Below, in pieces: positions 44,618 through 52,616 of a stretch of 64,000 bases of DNA. Each line of letters starts with the position of its first letter. The first letter of the stretch is position 1. A program made the position numbers and the translations under genes. The notes beneath the pieces were generated by a model. The model did no database searches. It was not told the origin of the DNA and saw only the letters and a program-made list of their open reading frames with translations. The stretch comes from Rathayibacter sp. VKM Ac-2759 (GTDB taxonomy: Bacteria; Actinomycetota; Actinomycetes; Actinomycetales; Microbacteriaceae), in contig NZ_CP047176.1 of assembly GCF_009834225.1 (NCBI RefSeq), positions 124,001 through 188,000 of the forward strand. Direction: 5' to 3'.

Positions 44618-45025
44618 TCACGCGGTCGCCATCGAGGCGAGCATCGCCTCGCAGGCCTTCATGCAGTCCTCGCAGGCCATCGCGCAGAGACGGCAGGTCT
44701 CGCTCATCCCGGCGTGGCTCGAGCACTCCTCAATGCAGGCGCGGCACATCGCGATGCACGCCTCGAGCATCGGGCGCATCGTCATCGCGTCCATGCTCAT
44801 CGGCCGCATCATCATGCGCATCAGGGTGGTGCACATGTCGGCGCAGCTCGCGCACATCGAGGCGCAGCGGCCCATGCCCTCCATGCCCGCCATCGCGTCG
44901 GAGCACATGGTGCACGCCTGCATGCAGACGGAGCACGCGTCGATGCAGGCCTGCATCGCGGTCGTGTCCATCGTGGCGCCGCCCGACATCGGCATCGCCC
45001 TCATCATGTCGTCCATCGTGCCCAT
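44618..45025 (-). CDS. Four-helix-bundle copper-storage protein (Csp3/DUF326-like)
   Basis: 135 aa with 18 Cys and about 30 Met. Cys are spaced in CxxxC and CxxC pairs along four predicted helices (ACIDACSVCMQACTMC, RCASMCASCADMC, EACIAMCRACIEEC, TCRLCAMACEDCMKAC), the pattern that lines the Cu(I)-filled core of Csp proteins. There is no Tat or Sec signal, so it should be the cytosolic Csp3 type. The N-terminal 25 residues and the central MRMMMRPMSMDAMTM loop are unusually Met-rich and may pass Cu(I) into the core. No copper ATPase or CsoR gene is adjacent. Confidence 0.88.
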   Translation of the reverse strand: MGTMDDMMRAMPMSGGATMDTTAMQACIDACSVCMQACTMCSDAMAGMEGMGRCASMCASCADMCTTLMRMMMRPMSMDAMTMRPMLEACIAMCRACIEECSSHAGMSETCRLCAMACEDCMKACEAMLASMATA

Positions 45026-45142
45026 GTCGCGTCTCCGTCGTGCTCGAGGTGGAGCGGACGTCGCGTGGGCATCCGCGGGGGATGCCTCCGATGGTAGGCC
45101 GGTGCCCGCCCGGCGTCACCTGCGGGGCGGCCCGATCCCGCG

Positions 45143-45185
45143 GAGCGGTGGGGACGGCCCACCGAGAGGGCCGTCCCCACCGCTC
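45143..45185 (-). terminator. 18-bp perfect-stem terminator of the HAD-IIB gene
   Basis: Arms 45143-45160 and 45168-45185 pair perfectly over 18 bp, with loop ACCGAGA. It lies 5 bp downstream of the minus-strand HAD gene stop. Confidence 0.88.
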
Positions 45186-45190
45186 GAGGG

Positions 45191-45943
45191 TCAGATGCCG
45201 TAGGAGCGGAGGTAGGCGGCGGTGTCGTGCCAGCCCTCGACCGCGAAGCACTCGACGCCCATGGCCTTCACCGGGTAGTCGTTGCCGTCGGGGTCGAGGC
45301 GGTCGCCGACGAAGATCATGTCGTCGAGGGGGATGCCGGTCAGCTCGGTGAGCTTGTTCATCCCGTAGGCCTTGTCGATGCCCTTGCGGGTGATGTCGAC
45401 CGAGGTCGAGCCGCCGGAGCGCACCTCGAGGTCGGGCAGCACGGCCTGGACGGCCTCGCGGAGGGTGTTCTTCTTCTCGCCCGTCGGGTCCCACGCCTGC
45501 TTGATCGCGACGGGCGCCGCCTGGCCGAGGGCCGAGAACGTGATCTGGGAGTCGCGGTCCTCGAGGATCGGACCCCAGGTCTCGGACTCCCAGTAGCCGA
45601 GCTCCTTCGCCTTCTCCTCGACGGCCGCGAGGGCGCGCGACTTCTCGTCGTCGGTGAGGTTCTCGGCGTAGATCTGCTTCCACTCGCTGTCGTCGAACCG
45701 GTAGTACTGCGTGCCGCAGGTGGGCATGAGGTGGAGCTTGGCGAGCACCGCGGGGTCGGCGCCCTCGAGGCGGTCGAGCACCTGCATCCGGAACTGCGCG
45801 ATCTGCCCGCCGGAGATGATGCAGACCTCGGTGGCCTGGAGCAGCCGCACGAAGAGATCGGCCATCTCGGGATCGATCGGGGACTTCGAGGCGGCGAGGG
45901 TGTCGTCGAGGTCGAAGGCCATCAGGCGGGGCAGGGTGCTCAT
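45191..45943 (-). CDS. HAD-IIB hydrolase, phosphomannomutase-like
   Basis: 250 aa. Motif I is AFDLDDTLAASK; motif II Ser lies in CIISGGQIAQF; Lys is near ITRKGIDKAYGM; motif IV is IFVGDRLDPDGNDYPV. The cap and GTQYYRFDD/STSVDITRKG stretches resemble eukaryotic-type phosphomannomutases and sucrose-phosphatase relatives, so a sugar phosphate substrate is likely. The second Asp of motif I (DLDD) supports phosphatase or mutase activity. ATG 45943. Confidence 0.85.
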   Translation of the reverse strand: MSTLPRLMAFDLDDTLAASKSPIDPEMADLFVRLLQATEVCIISGGQIAQFRMQVLDRLEGADPAVLAKLHLMPTCGTQYYRFDDSEWKQIYAENLTDDEKSRALAAVEEKAKELGYWESETWGPILEDRDSQITFSALGQAAPVAIKQAWDPTGEKKNTLREAVQAVLPDLEVRSGGSTSVDITRKGIDKAYGMNKLTELTGIPLDDMIFVGDRLDPDGNDYPVKAMGVECFAVEGWHDTAAYLRSYGI

Positions 45944-46052
45944 GGATCTCGTTTCACGGTCTGCGGACGTACGGCGGTATCGAGGATACGGGGCGGGGTC
46001 ACCAGGGCGCGCGCGGCCCGGCGGTGGCGTGCTCCGAGCGCAGACTGGAGGC

Positions 46053-46502
46053 ATGACCGCACCCATGCCTCCCGCCGGCGGGCGACGCTCCGTCCCGCGG
46101 ACGATCGCCCGGATCCTCCTGGGCCTCGTGCTCGTCACGGCGGGGATCGGGCACCTGAGCTTCGCCCGGCAGTCCTTCCAGGCGCAGGTGCCGCCCTGGC
46201 TCCCGTTCGATCCCGACGTCGTGGTCGTCGCGTCGGGCGTCGTCGAGATCGTGCTCGGGCTCTCGCTCGTGCTGCTCGCGCGGTGGCGCGTGGTCGTGGG
46301 AGTCGTGGTCGCCGCGTTCTTCGTGGCGGTGTTCCCGGGCAACGTCTCGCAGCTCGTGACGCGCACCCCGGCCTTCGGCCTCGAGACGGACGCCGCGCGC
46401 GCGACCCGGCTCGTCTTCCAGCCGCTGCTCGTCGTCTGGGCGCTCTGGTCGACGGGCGCGTTCTCGGCCTGGCGGGCGCGCCGGCGCGCATCCCGGAGCT
46501 GA
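46053..46502 (+). CDS. DoxX-like small membrane protein
   Basis: 149 aa with four membrane helices: TIARILLGLVLVTAGIGHL, VVVASGVVEIVLGLSLVLLA, VVVGVVVAAFFVAVFPG and LVFQPLLVVWALWSTG. The GIGHLSFA and FPGNVSQL motifs are typical of DoxX/DoxD relatives in actinobacteria. A CAGACT box ends 6 bp before the ATG. The start chosen excludes the upstream open frame. Role unknown. Confidence 0.82.
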   Translation: MTAPMPPAGGRRSVPRTIARILLGLVLVTAGIGHLSFARQSFQAQVPPWLPFDPDVVVVASGVVEIVLGLSLVLLARWRVVVGVVVAAFFVAVFPGNVSQLVTRTPAFGLETDAARATRLVFQPLLVVWALWSTGAFSAWRARRRASRS

Positions 46503-46509
46503 CGGCGGC

Positions 46510-49398
46510 TCAGCCCGCCGTCGCCCTCCGCGCCAGGTAGGCGGCCTCGGTGCGGGTGGACGCGCCGAGCTTGCGCAGGATGTTCGAGACGTGCACGCTC
46601 GCCGTCTTGACGCTGATGAAGAGCTCCTCGGCGATGGCGCGGTTGCCGAGGCCCTGCGCGACGAGCTCGAGGACCTGGCGCTCGCGGTCGGTCAGCGGCT
46701 CGGTGCCGAGCGGAGCGGCGCCCGGCGTCGCCTCACCGCGCCCGAGGCGGCGCTCGAAGCGGTCGACGGCGTCGACGAGCAGCCCGAGCCCTGCGCGCTC
46801 GGCGACGGCGCAGGCGGCGCGCGCCTCCCGCTCCGCCTCCTCGCGCCGTCCCGCGGCGGCCAGCGCCTCGGCGAGGCGGAGCCGGGAGTAGGGGAGCAGG
46901 TGCACGAGCGCGGTGGGCGCCTCGTTGGCCGCGGCGGCGGCGGCCCAGAGAGCGGGGTCGTCGCCCGTGCCGGAGGCGCCGCCGAGCTCGGCCTCGATCA
47001 CGGCGACGAACGCGGGCGCGGTCGGCCAGCCGGCGGCGGTGGCGAGGATCGCCCGCAGGCGCGCCTCCGCATCGACGGATCGGCCCTCGCGGTCGACGAG
47101 GAGGACGCCCTCGCGGCGGGCGGTCGCGACGATGCGCGCGACGACGACGAGCAGGAGGAGGTCGGCGGAGGGGAGGGGGCGGTGCTCCGGACCGATCGCG
47201 TCGCGGACCTCGGCCCAGGCTCCCGTGACGTCGCCGTTCTCGAGCGCGATCGCGCCGGCGACCTTCGCGAGACCGACGAGCGAGTGCCGCTCCGTGCGCA
47301 GCTGCCGGCTCATCGGCTGCCGCCACCGCGCGAGCAGGGCGGCCGCCTCCCGGGGGTCGCCGCGCCACAGCACCGTCCAGAGCTTCCGGCGCTGCAGGTG
47401 CGCGGCGAAGCCCAGCGGGGCGTCGAGCTCGAGCGCCCGGTCGAGCAGCTCCTCGGCGCGGCGCCACTCGCCGACGGAGGCGAGGGCGTCGGCGGTGTTG
47501 GCCATCAGCATCGCGCCGAGCGTGCGCGCGACCCCGTGCCGTCGGGCGTGCTCGGCACCCTCCTCGGCCGCGGTCACCGCCTCGCGGAACCGGCCGACGA
47601 GCGAGAGCGCATCGGAGAGGTTGAGCCAGTAGCGCAGGCGGGCGGAGTCGTCGTCACCCGCGAGCGCGCCGGCCAGCTCGAGCTGAGCGAGGCCCTCGTC
47701 GACCCGCCCGAGCTCGACGAGCGCCATGCCGCGGATGTTCGTCGCGACGCTCCTGCGCCCCTGCGACCCGACCGCCTCCGCCTCCACCGCCGCCGCGTCG
47801 GCGACGGCGACGGCCTCGTCGAGGTCGGCCTCGAGCATCAGCCGGGCGGCGAGCTCGCCGAGGATCCGGGCGCGCAGCACGCTCGGCTCTGCGCCCTCGA
47901 GGAGGGCGAGCGCCTCCCGCAGCAGGACGACGGAGCCGACCTGCCCGAGGTTCGCGAGGTAGGACGCCTTGTCGCGCAGGAGCGTCGCCCGGCGGGGCGC
48001 AGCGAGGCCGTCGATCGCGAGCGCCTCGTCGACGAGCGCGATCGCCCGCTCGCTCTCGCCCGCATCGCGGAAGTGGTGGGCGGTCGAGCCCAGGAGCTCG
48101 GCCCGGTCGCGGCCGCGCGCCTCGGCCGGCACCTGCTCCCACAGCTCGAGCGCCCGCTCGCCCATGCGCGCGGCGAGGGCGTGGGCGAAGGACGCCCGCG
48201 CGTGCGCCATGGCGGTCAGCGAGGCGGCGAACGCCCGCTCGGAGTCGTGCGCGGCCATCCAGTGGTACGAGATCTCGGAGGCGGCGGCCGGGCCCCGCGC
48301 CTCGAGCGCGTCGGCGTAGCAGGTGTGGGCGCGGACCCGCTCGCCCGGCAGCAGCTCGTCGTGGATGGCGTCGCGGACGAGGGCGTGCCGGAAGCTGTAG
48401 CTGCTGCCGTCGACGACGAGCACGCCGCCCGCGATCGCCTCGCGCGCGGCGGTCTCGACGGCGTCGGCGTCGCCGTGGACCACGGCGATCAGGTCGTGCT
48501 CGACGCAGGTGCCGCCCGCCGAGAGGGTGCGCAGGATCTTCTGCGTGGGCTCGCTCAGTCCGTCGTAGCGGGCGAGGAGGACGTCGCGCAGCGACTCCGG
48601 GTAGCACTCGGGGACGCTCGCCGCCTCGGCGCGCGCGAACTCCTCGACGAAGAACGGCACCCCCTCGGTGCGCTCGACCACGAGGGCGAGGTCGCGCGGG
48701 GCGACCTGCGTGCCGCGGAGCGACGCGACCATCGCCTCGACTCCGCGCCGGTCGAGCCGCGCGAGCTCGCGCCGCTGCACCCGGTCGCTCCGCTCGAGCT
48801 CGGGGAGCCAGCTGCGCAGCGGGTCGCCCCGGCGCAGCTGATCGCTCCGGAAGGTGAGGACCACGAGGATCCGCCCGGCGGACGCGACGCGCACCAGGAA
48901 GCGCAGGACCCCGATCGTCGCCGGGTCGACCCAGTGCAGATCCTCGACGACGAGCACGATCGGGCGGAGCGCGGACGCCGCCTCGAGCGCGACGGTCACC
49001 GCCTCGAGCACGGGAGGAGCGGCCGCGGCGGGCTCCCCGCTCGCGGGCAGCTCGGGGAGCAGGATGCGCAGCCCTTCGGCCGACGGGCCGGCCATCGCGG
49101 CGAGCTCGTCCGAGCCGACGACGCGCGCCAGCTCGCGCAGCGGCGCGGTGATCGGCGCGTAGGGCGGGGCGTCGCGGTCGAGATCGACGCACTGGCCGCG
49201 CAGCACGAGCGCCTCGGGCGGCAGCCGCTGCACGAACTCGGCCACGAGCCGGCTCTTGCCGATGCCCGCCTCGCCGCCGACGACGACCGTGCGCGTGCCG
49301 TCGACGAGAACGCGCTCGTAGGCCCGCCGCAGCGCCGCGAGGTCGTCGTCGCGCCCCACGAGGGCGGTCGGGGCGAGCGGGAGGGGCATGGGCATCAT
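46510..49398 (-). CDS. Large ATP-binding LuxR-family regulator (LAL/MalT-like)
   Basis: 962 aa. N-terminal STAND/AAA module with Walker A GGEAGIGKSR at 41-50 and Walker B IVLVVEDLHWVD. The middle (about 350-880) is Ala/Leu/Glu-rich helical repeats like TPR. The last 65 residues are a LuxR HTH (LTDRERQVLELVAQGLGNRAIAEEL..VKTASVHVSNIL). It should bind ATP and an effector, oligomerise and activate promoters. Tandem ATGATG at 49398 has GGAGG 11 bp upstream; a longer GTG start at 49482 is less likely. A small gene and operator-like sites lie directly upstream. Confidence 0.9.
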   Translation of the reverse strand: MMPMPLPLAPTALVGRDDDLAALRRAYERVLVDGTRTVVVGGEAGIGKSRLVAEFVQRLPPEALVLRGQCVDLDRDAPPYAPITAPLRELARVVGSDELAAMAGPSAEGLRILLPELPASGEPAAAAPPVLEAVTVALEAASALRPIVLVVEDLHWVDPATIGVLRFLVRVASAGRILVVLTFRSDQLRRGDPLRSWLPELERSDRVQRRELARLDRRGVEAMVASLRGTQVAPRDLALVVERTEGVPFFVEEFARAEAASVPECYPESLRDVLLARYDGLSEPTQKILRTLSAGGTCVEHDLIAVVHGDADAVETAAREAIAGGVLVVDGSSYSFRHALVRDAIHDELLPGERVRAHTCYADALEARGPAAASEISYHWMAAHDSERAFAASLTAMAHARASFAHALAARMGERALELWEQVPAEARGRDRAELLGSTAHHFRDAGESERAIALVDEALAIDGLAAPRRATLLRDKASYLANLGQVGSVVLLREALALLEGAEPSVLRARILGELAARLMLEADLDEAVAVADAAAVEAEAVGSQGRRSVATNIRGMALVELGRVDEGLAQLELAGALAGDDDSARLRYWLNLSDALSLVGRFREAVTAAEEGAEHARRHGVARTLGAMLMANTADALASVGEWRRAEELLDRALELDAPLGFAAHLQRRKLWTVLWRGDPREAAALLARWRQPMSRQLRTERHSLVGLAKVAGAIALENGDVTGAWAEVRDAIGPEHRPLPSADLLLLVVVARIVATARREGVLLVDREGRSVDAEARLRAILATAAGWPTAPAFVAVIEAELGGASGTGDDPALWAAAAAANEAPTALVHLLPYSRLRLAEALAAAGRREEAEREARAACAVAERAGLGLLVDAVDRFERRLGRGEATPGAAPLGTEPLTDRERQVLELVAQGLGNRAIAEELFISVKTASVHVSNILRKLGASTRTEAAYLARRATAG

Positions 49399-49486
49399 GG
49401 TGCCACCGACCTCCGTCGCCGGAGGGGGTGCGGCGGGCGTCGTGTCGGTTTCCCGCGGGTCGCCGACCGGAACGGCCCGCACCCCG

Positions 49487-49657
49487 TCAGGGGCGGGCGT
49501 GGAGCGGGCGGTGGAGGAGGCGGAGCAGCCCGCTCCGCCGGGGAGCAGGGCGGCGCGGCTCGCGCTCGCGGCGCAGGCGCTCGACCTCTGCGGCCCGGTC
49601 GAGGCGCCGCTCCCGGTCCTCCAGAAGGGTGGGGAAGGAGTACTCGCTGAGCATCAT
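49487..49657 (-). CDS. Small charged protein, hypothetical
   Basis: 56 aa: MMLSEYSFPTLL, then an Arg/Glu-rich helix with ERERRL-type heptads, then a basic Arg/Pro tail. Similar short proteins of this shape are common in Micrococcales. Start ATGATG at 49657 with GAGAGG upstream. It lies just upstream of the large LuxR regulator on the same strand, so both probably share the operator-bearing promoter at 49713-49734. Confidence 0.6.
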   Translation of the reverse strand: MMLSEYSFPTLLEDRERRLDRAAEVERLRREREPRRPAPRRSGLLRLLHRPLHARP

Positions 49658-49712
49658 GCCGGTCCTCTCGTCGTGGTGATGAGGAGAGGCTCGCGCGGGA
49701 GTGCTGCCCGGG

Positions 49713-49734
49713 GCATCGGGCGGTCGCCCTATCC
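49713..49734 (-). promoter_or_regulatory. Operator-like 22-bp site, left copy
   Basis: Minus-strand copy with core GGGCGACCGCCC, flanked by GGATA and GATGC. It is the mirror image of 49898-49919 with one mismatch, and lies 56 bp upstream of the minus-strand small gene. Confidence 0.7.
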
Positions 49735-49897
49735 CGGGAGCGGAGGCGGCTCGCGCGCCTGAGTCGCCGGGCGCCCCGATCGCGGTGCCGGCTCGCGCGT
49801 CCGAGCTGGCGGGCGCCTCCGATCGGGGAAGGCGGCCCGCGAGGGGTGTCGACGGAGGAATCGGGCCCACGATCCGCGGAACGGCGCGGATCGGGAC

Positions 49898-49919
49898 GGA
49901 TAGGGCGATCGCCCGATGC
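49898..49919 (+). promoter_or_regulatory. Operator-like 22-bp site, right copy
   Basis: Plus-strand copy with a perfect 12-bp palindrome GGGCGATCGCCC (49903-49914), flanked by GGATA and GATGC. It lies 68 bp upstream of the plus-strand small membrane gene. The rest of 49658-49987 shows no ORF I can support. Confidence 0.7.
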
Positions 49920-49987
49920 GGCCCGGGGGGCCTTACGCGGATCGTCGTCCTCGGTGCAGACAGCGCCCGGGTCTCAAGGAGTTCGCC

Positions 49988-50134
49988 ATGGTCTTCCTCA
50001 TCGTCGTCGCCGCCCTGATCGTCTGGGCGGTCGTCGCCGCCGTCGTTGCCGTCGTGCGCGACGGCTACGGTCCGCTCCCCACGCGGACGGGTGCTGAGCG
50101 TGTCGCGACTGCCGACGCACCTCGGGCTCGTTGA
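49988..50134 (+). CDS. Small single-pass membrane protein
   Basis: 48 aa. One membrane helix (VFLIVVAALIVWAVVAAVVAVV) is followed by a cytoplasmic-type tail RDGYGPLPTRTG. The motif RDGYGxxPTR recurs in short Microbacteriaceae membrane proteins that I recall, so it is likely real. ATG 49988 with SD AAGGAG 7 bp upstream. It is divergent from the LuxR-regulator cluster, and its promoter carries the same operator-like site. Confidence 0.7.
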   Translation: MVFLIVVAALIVWAVVAAVVAVVRDGYGPLPTRTGAERVATADAPRAR

Positions 50135-50137
50135 ATC

Positions 50138-50303
50138 GAGTCCGGCTCGCGGGAATCGTCGGATCCGGCGAGCCGAACCGGATTCTGCGAGCCGGAGGTC
50201 GTCGGGCGCGACTCGTGGCGCGCCTCCGGCTCGTGGAACGCCGTTCGGCTCGCAGAATCCCGAGGATCCTGCGAGCCGAACGTGTTCTGACGAGCCGGAG
50301 GTG
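50138..50303. repeat. Two nested double-hairpin repeat units
   Basis: Same family as 18433-18785. Unit 1 pairs TCCGGCTCG (50141-50149) with CGAGCCGGA (50188-50196). Unit 2 has an outer 11-bp pair CCTCCGGCTCG (50223-50233) / CGAGCCGGAGG (50291-50301) and an inner 13-bp pair beginning GTTCGGCTCG (50243-50255 with 50269-50281). Outer and inner arms use different bases at the third position, each matched to its partner. It sits between convergent genes. Confidence 0.9.
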
Positions 50304-50320
50304 CTCCGGCGGTGCCTCCG

Positions 50321-52336
50321 CTACGCGGTGCGGCGGCGGCGCACGATCAGCAGCGCGGCGCCCGAGAGGAGCAGCAGCAGCGCTCCGAGGAACGCGCCCG
50401 ACTCGACTCCGGTGTTCGCGAGCGGGCCGGAGTGGGAGCCTCCGGCCACGGGGACCGCGGTGGTCGTCGGGGCCGGAGCCGCGGTGGGCTGCTCGGTCGG
50501 CGTCCCGGGCTCGACGGGCGTGCCCGGCTCGGCCGGCACCTCCGCCGCGACCGACGTCAGCGACCAGTTGGCATCGAAGAAGTCGGCCTGGTCGATCACG
50601 CCGCGAGCGCTGGCCCAGTCGATGAGCAGCTGGCGGATCTCCTGCAGCTCGTCGTAGACGACCGGTGCCTCGGCGACCGCGGGGTAGGCGCCTCCGCCGC
50701 TCTGGCGGTAGTTGTTGACCGCCATCACGAAGACGTCGTCATCGGCGACCGGGGTGCCGTCGGGGTGCGCGAGGTCGCGGATCCGCGAACCGGCGGGCTG
50801 TGAGATGTCGATCACGTAGTCGATGCCCGAGAGCGCGTCGTAGTTGTAGTCGGGGATGCCGGTCGGGCGGTCGGGCGTGACCGCGTTCGTGCCCGTCGCC
50901 GGGTCGAACGGAGCACCCGGGGCGACCTGGGTGAAGTAGCGCGCCGAGAACTCGAGGTACTCGCGCACCTCCGCGCCCGTCAGCTCGACTCCGCGCAGGG
51001 TGTTCTCATAGATGTAGAGACCGGCGATGTCGCGGATCGTGACCTGCCCCTCCGGGAAGACCGCCGTGCGCGAGAACGGGGACGCCTGCGAGATGACCGG
51101 GACGTCGGCCCACTCCGTTCCCTCGAGCGCCGCGTCGACCGTCTCGGCCTGGACGTTGTTGATGAAGTCGATGATCGGGGTGTCCTCGTAGCGCGAGGTC
51201 TCGGCCGAGAGCTCCTCCACCGACTCCGCGACGGGAGTGTTGACGTAGTCGATCGTCGTGGCGTGCTGCTCGGCGAGCGCGTCGAGCACGGCGGTCGACT
51301 CCTCGGGGATGTCGCGCGCGTAGACGGGCGTCGCGACCGGAGCCGCGCCCTCCGACCAGTCGACCTGCAGGTCGCCCGCGGTGTCGGGCACCAGGTTCAG
51401 CGTCACCTCGGTGAGGCCCTGCGCCCAGTAGTAGGGCTGCGTCACGAGGACCTGCTCGCCGGCGACGTTCGTGTAGAGCGTCTGCGGCACGTCCTGGTGG
51501 CTGTGGCCCGCGACGACGACGTCGATGCCGGGCACCTGCGTCGCGATGTTGTTGACCACGTCCTCGTTGAGGTCCGCGGGGTCGTAGTCGGCGTCGGCGA
51601 CCGTGCCCTGGCCAGTGTGCGCGAGGACGACGACCACGTCGGCCTGCTCCTCGACGATCGGGACCCACTTCTTCGCGGTCTCGACCATGTCGTCGAAGCG
51701 GAGCACGCCGTCGACGTACTGCTTGTCCCAGACGCGGACGCCGGGGGTGACCAGGCCGAGGACGCCGACCGTGACGGTCTCGCCGTCGATCTCGCGCTCG
51801 ATCAGCGTGTAGGGGTCGTGGTACGGCTCGCCGGTCGCGACGTCGACGACGTTCGCACCGAGCAGCGGGGCGTTCAGATCGCCCTCGTAGGCGCTGAGCA
51901 TGTCGAGCCCGTAGTTGTACTCGTGGTTGCCGACGACCTGGGCGTCGTAGCCGATGGTGTTGAAGGCGGTGGCCATCGGATGCGTCGTCTCGTCCGCGAG
52001 GACGCCCGCGGCTCCGTCGCCGAGACCGTAGTAGTAGGTGAGCGGCGTGCCCTGGATCGCGTCGCCGTTGTCGAAGACGAGGACGGAGTCGTCGCCCTTC
52101 TCGGCGCGGAGGCGGTCGACCTCGGTCGCGACGCGGGTGAGCCCGAGGGTGTCCTCGCCCTCGTACGGCGCGTTCGCGAAGTAGTCCCAGTTGTAGACGT
52201 GGCCGTGGGTGTCGGTCGTCGACACCAGGGTGAGCTCGACGCCGTCGTCGAGGGTGGCCGCGGTCGCGGTGGGGGCGGCGGTGGCGGCCCCCACGGCGAG
52301 AACGGCGAGGAGGCTTGCGGCGCGGAGTGAGCGCAT
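50321..52336 (-). CDS. Cell-wall-anchored 5'-nucleotidase / metallophosphoesterase
   Basis: 671-aa secreted enzyme that dephosphorylates extracellular nucleotides or 2',3'-cyclic nucleotides. Sec signal at 1-28. Metal motifs: STTDTHGH, FDNGDAIQGT, VGNHEYNYG and VAGHSHQD. The 5'-nucleotidase C-domain follows, with FINNVQAE and GIDYVIDISQPAGSRI. After a Pro/Thr/Ala stalk the C-terminus has LANTG, a hydrophobic helix and RRRRTA, an LAxTG sorting signal for a class E-type sortase. It would supply phosphate and nucleosides at the surface. Its promoter carries an 11-bp inverted repeat. Confidence 0.93.
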   Translation of the reverse strand: MRSLRAASLLAVLAVGAATAAPTATAATLDDGVELTLVSTTDTHGHVYNWDYFANAPYEGEDTLGLTRVATEVDRLRAEKGDDSVLVFDNGDAIQGTPLTYYYGLGDGAAGVLADETTHPMATAFNTIGYDAQVVGNHEYNYGLDMLSAYEGDLNAPLLGANVVDVATGEPYHDPYTLIEREIDGETVTVGVLGLVTPGVRVWDKQYVDGVLRFDDMVETAKKWVPIVEEQADVVVVLAHTGQGTVADADYDPADLNEDVVNNIATQVPGIDVVVAGHSHQDVPQTLYTNVAGEQVLVTQPYYWAQGLTEVTLNLVPDTAGDLQVDWSEGAAPVATPVYARDIPEESTAVLDALAEQHATTIDYVNTPVAESVEELSAETSRYEDTPIIDFINNVQAETVDAALEGTEWADVPVISQASPFSRTAVFPEGQVTIRDIAGLYIYENTLRGVELTGAEVREYLEFSARYFTQVAPGAPFDPATGTNAVTPDRPTGIPDYNYDALSGIDYVIDISQPAGSRIRDLAHPDGTPVADDDVFVMAVNNYRQSGGGAYPAVAEAPVVYDELQEIRQLLIDWASARGVIDQADFFDANWSLTSVAAEVPAEPGTPVEPGTPTEQPTAAPAPTTTAVPVAGGSHSGPLANTGVESGAFLGALLLLLSGAALLIVRRRRTA

Positions 52337-52371
52337 CGGTTTCCTGTTCGCGTGATGGGTGGAGTGTGAAC

Positions 52372-52422
52372 GCTCTCGAACCTATGCGCTCCGTGTGAAC
52401 GAGTCGTTTCGGGTTCGAGAGC
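52372..52422. promoter_or_regulatory. Inverted repeat in the nucleotidase-purA divergent region
   Basis: GCTCTCGAACC (52372-52382) and GGTTCGAGAGC (52412-52422), 29 bp apart. GTGTGAACG occurs twice, at about 52364 and 52392. It lies just upstream of the nucleotidase start; an operator for phosphate or purine control is possible. Confidence 0.5.
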
Positions 52423-52516
52423 ATTGCTCGACGATGGATCGGAGCCGGCCACCTCCGCTCCGGCCGCCCGAGCTCCGGCCGCGCGGCCGCCCGCTCCGCC
52501 CTCAGGGCCTCTCCGC

Positions 52517-52522
52517 TAGAAT
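52517..52522 (+). promoter_or_regulatory. -10 box upstream of purA
   Basis: TAGAAT, giving a leader of about 90 nt before ATG 52617. Confidence 0.5.
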
Positions 52523-52616
52523 CGATCGGCTGGCCGCGCGGATGCGGCATCCGATGCCCGGCCGGCCCGCCGAGGCTCGGCGAACCCCGACTCCGCCCAC
52601 TCGCGAAGGACACGCC

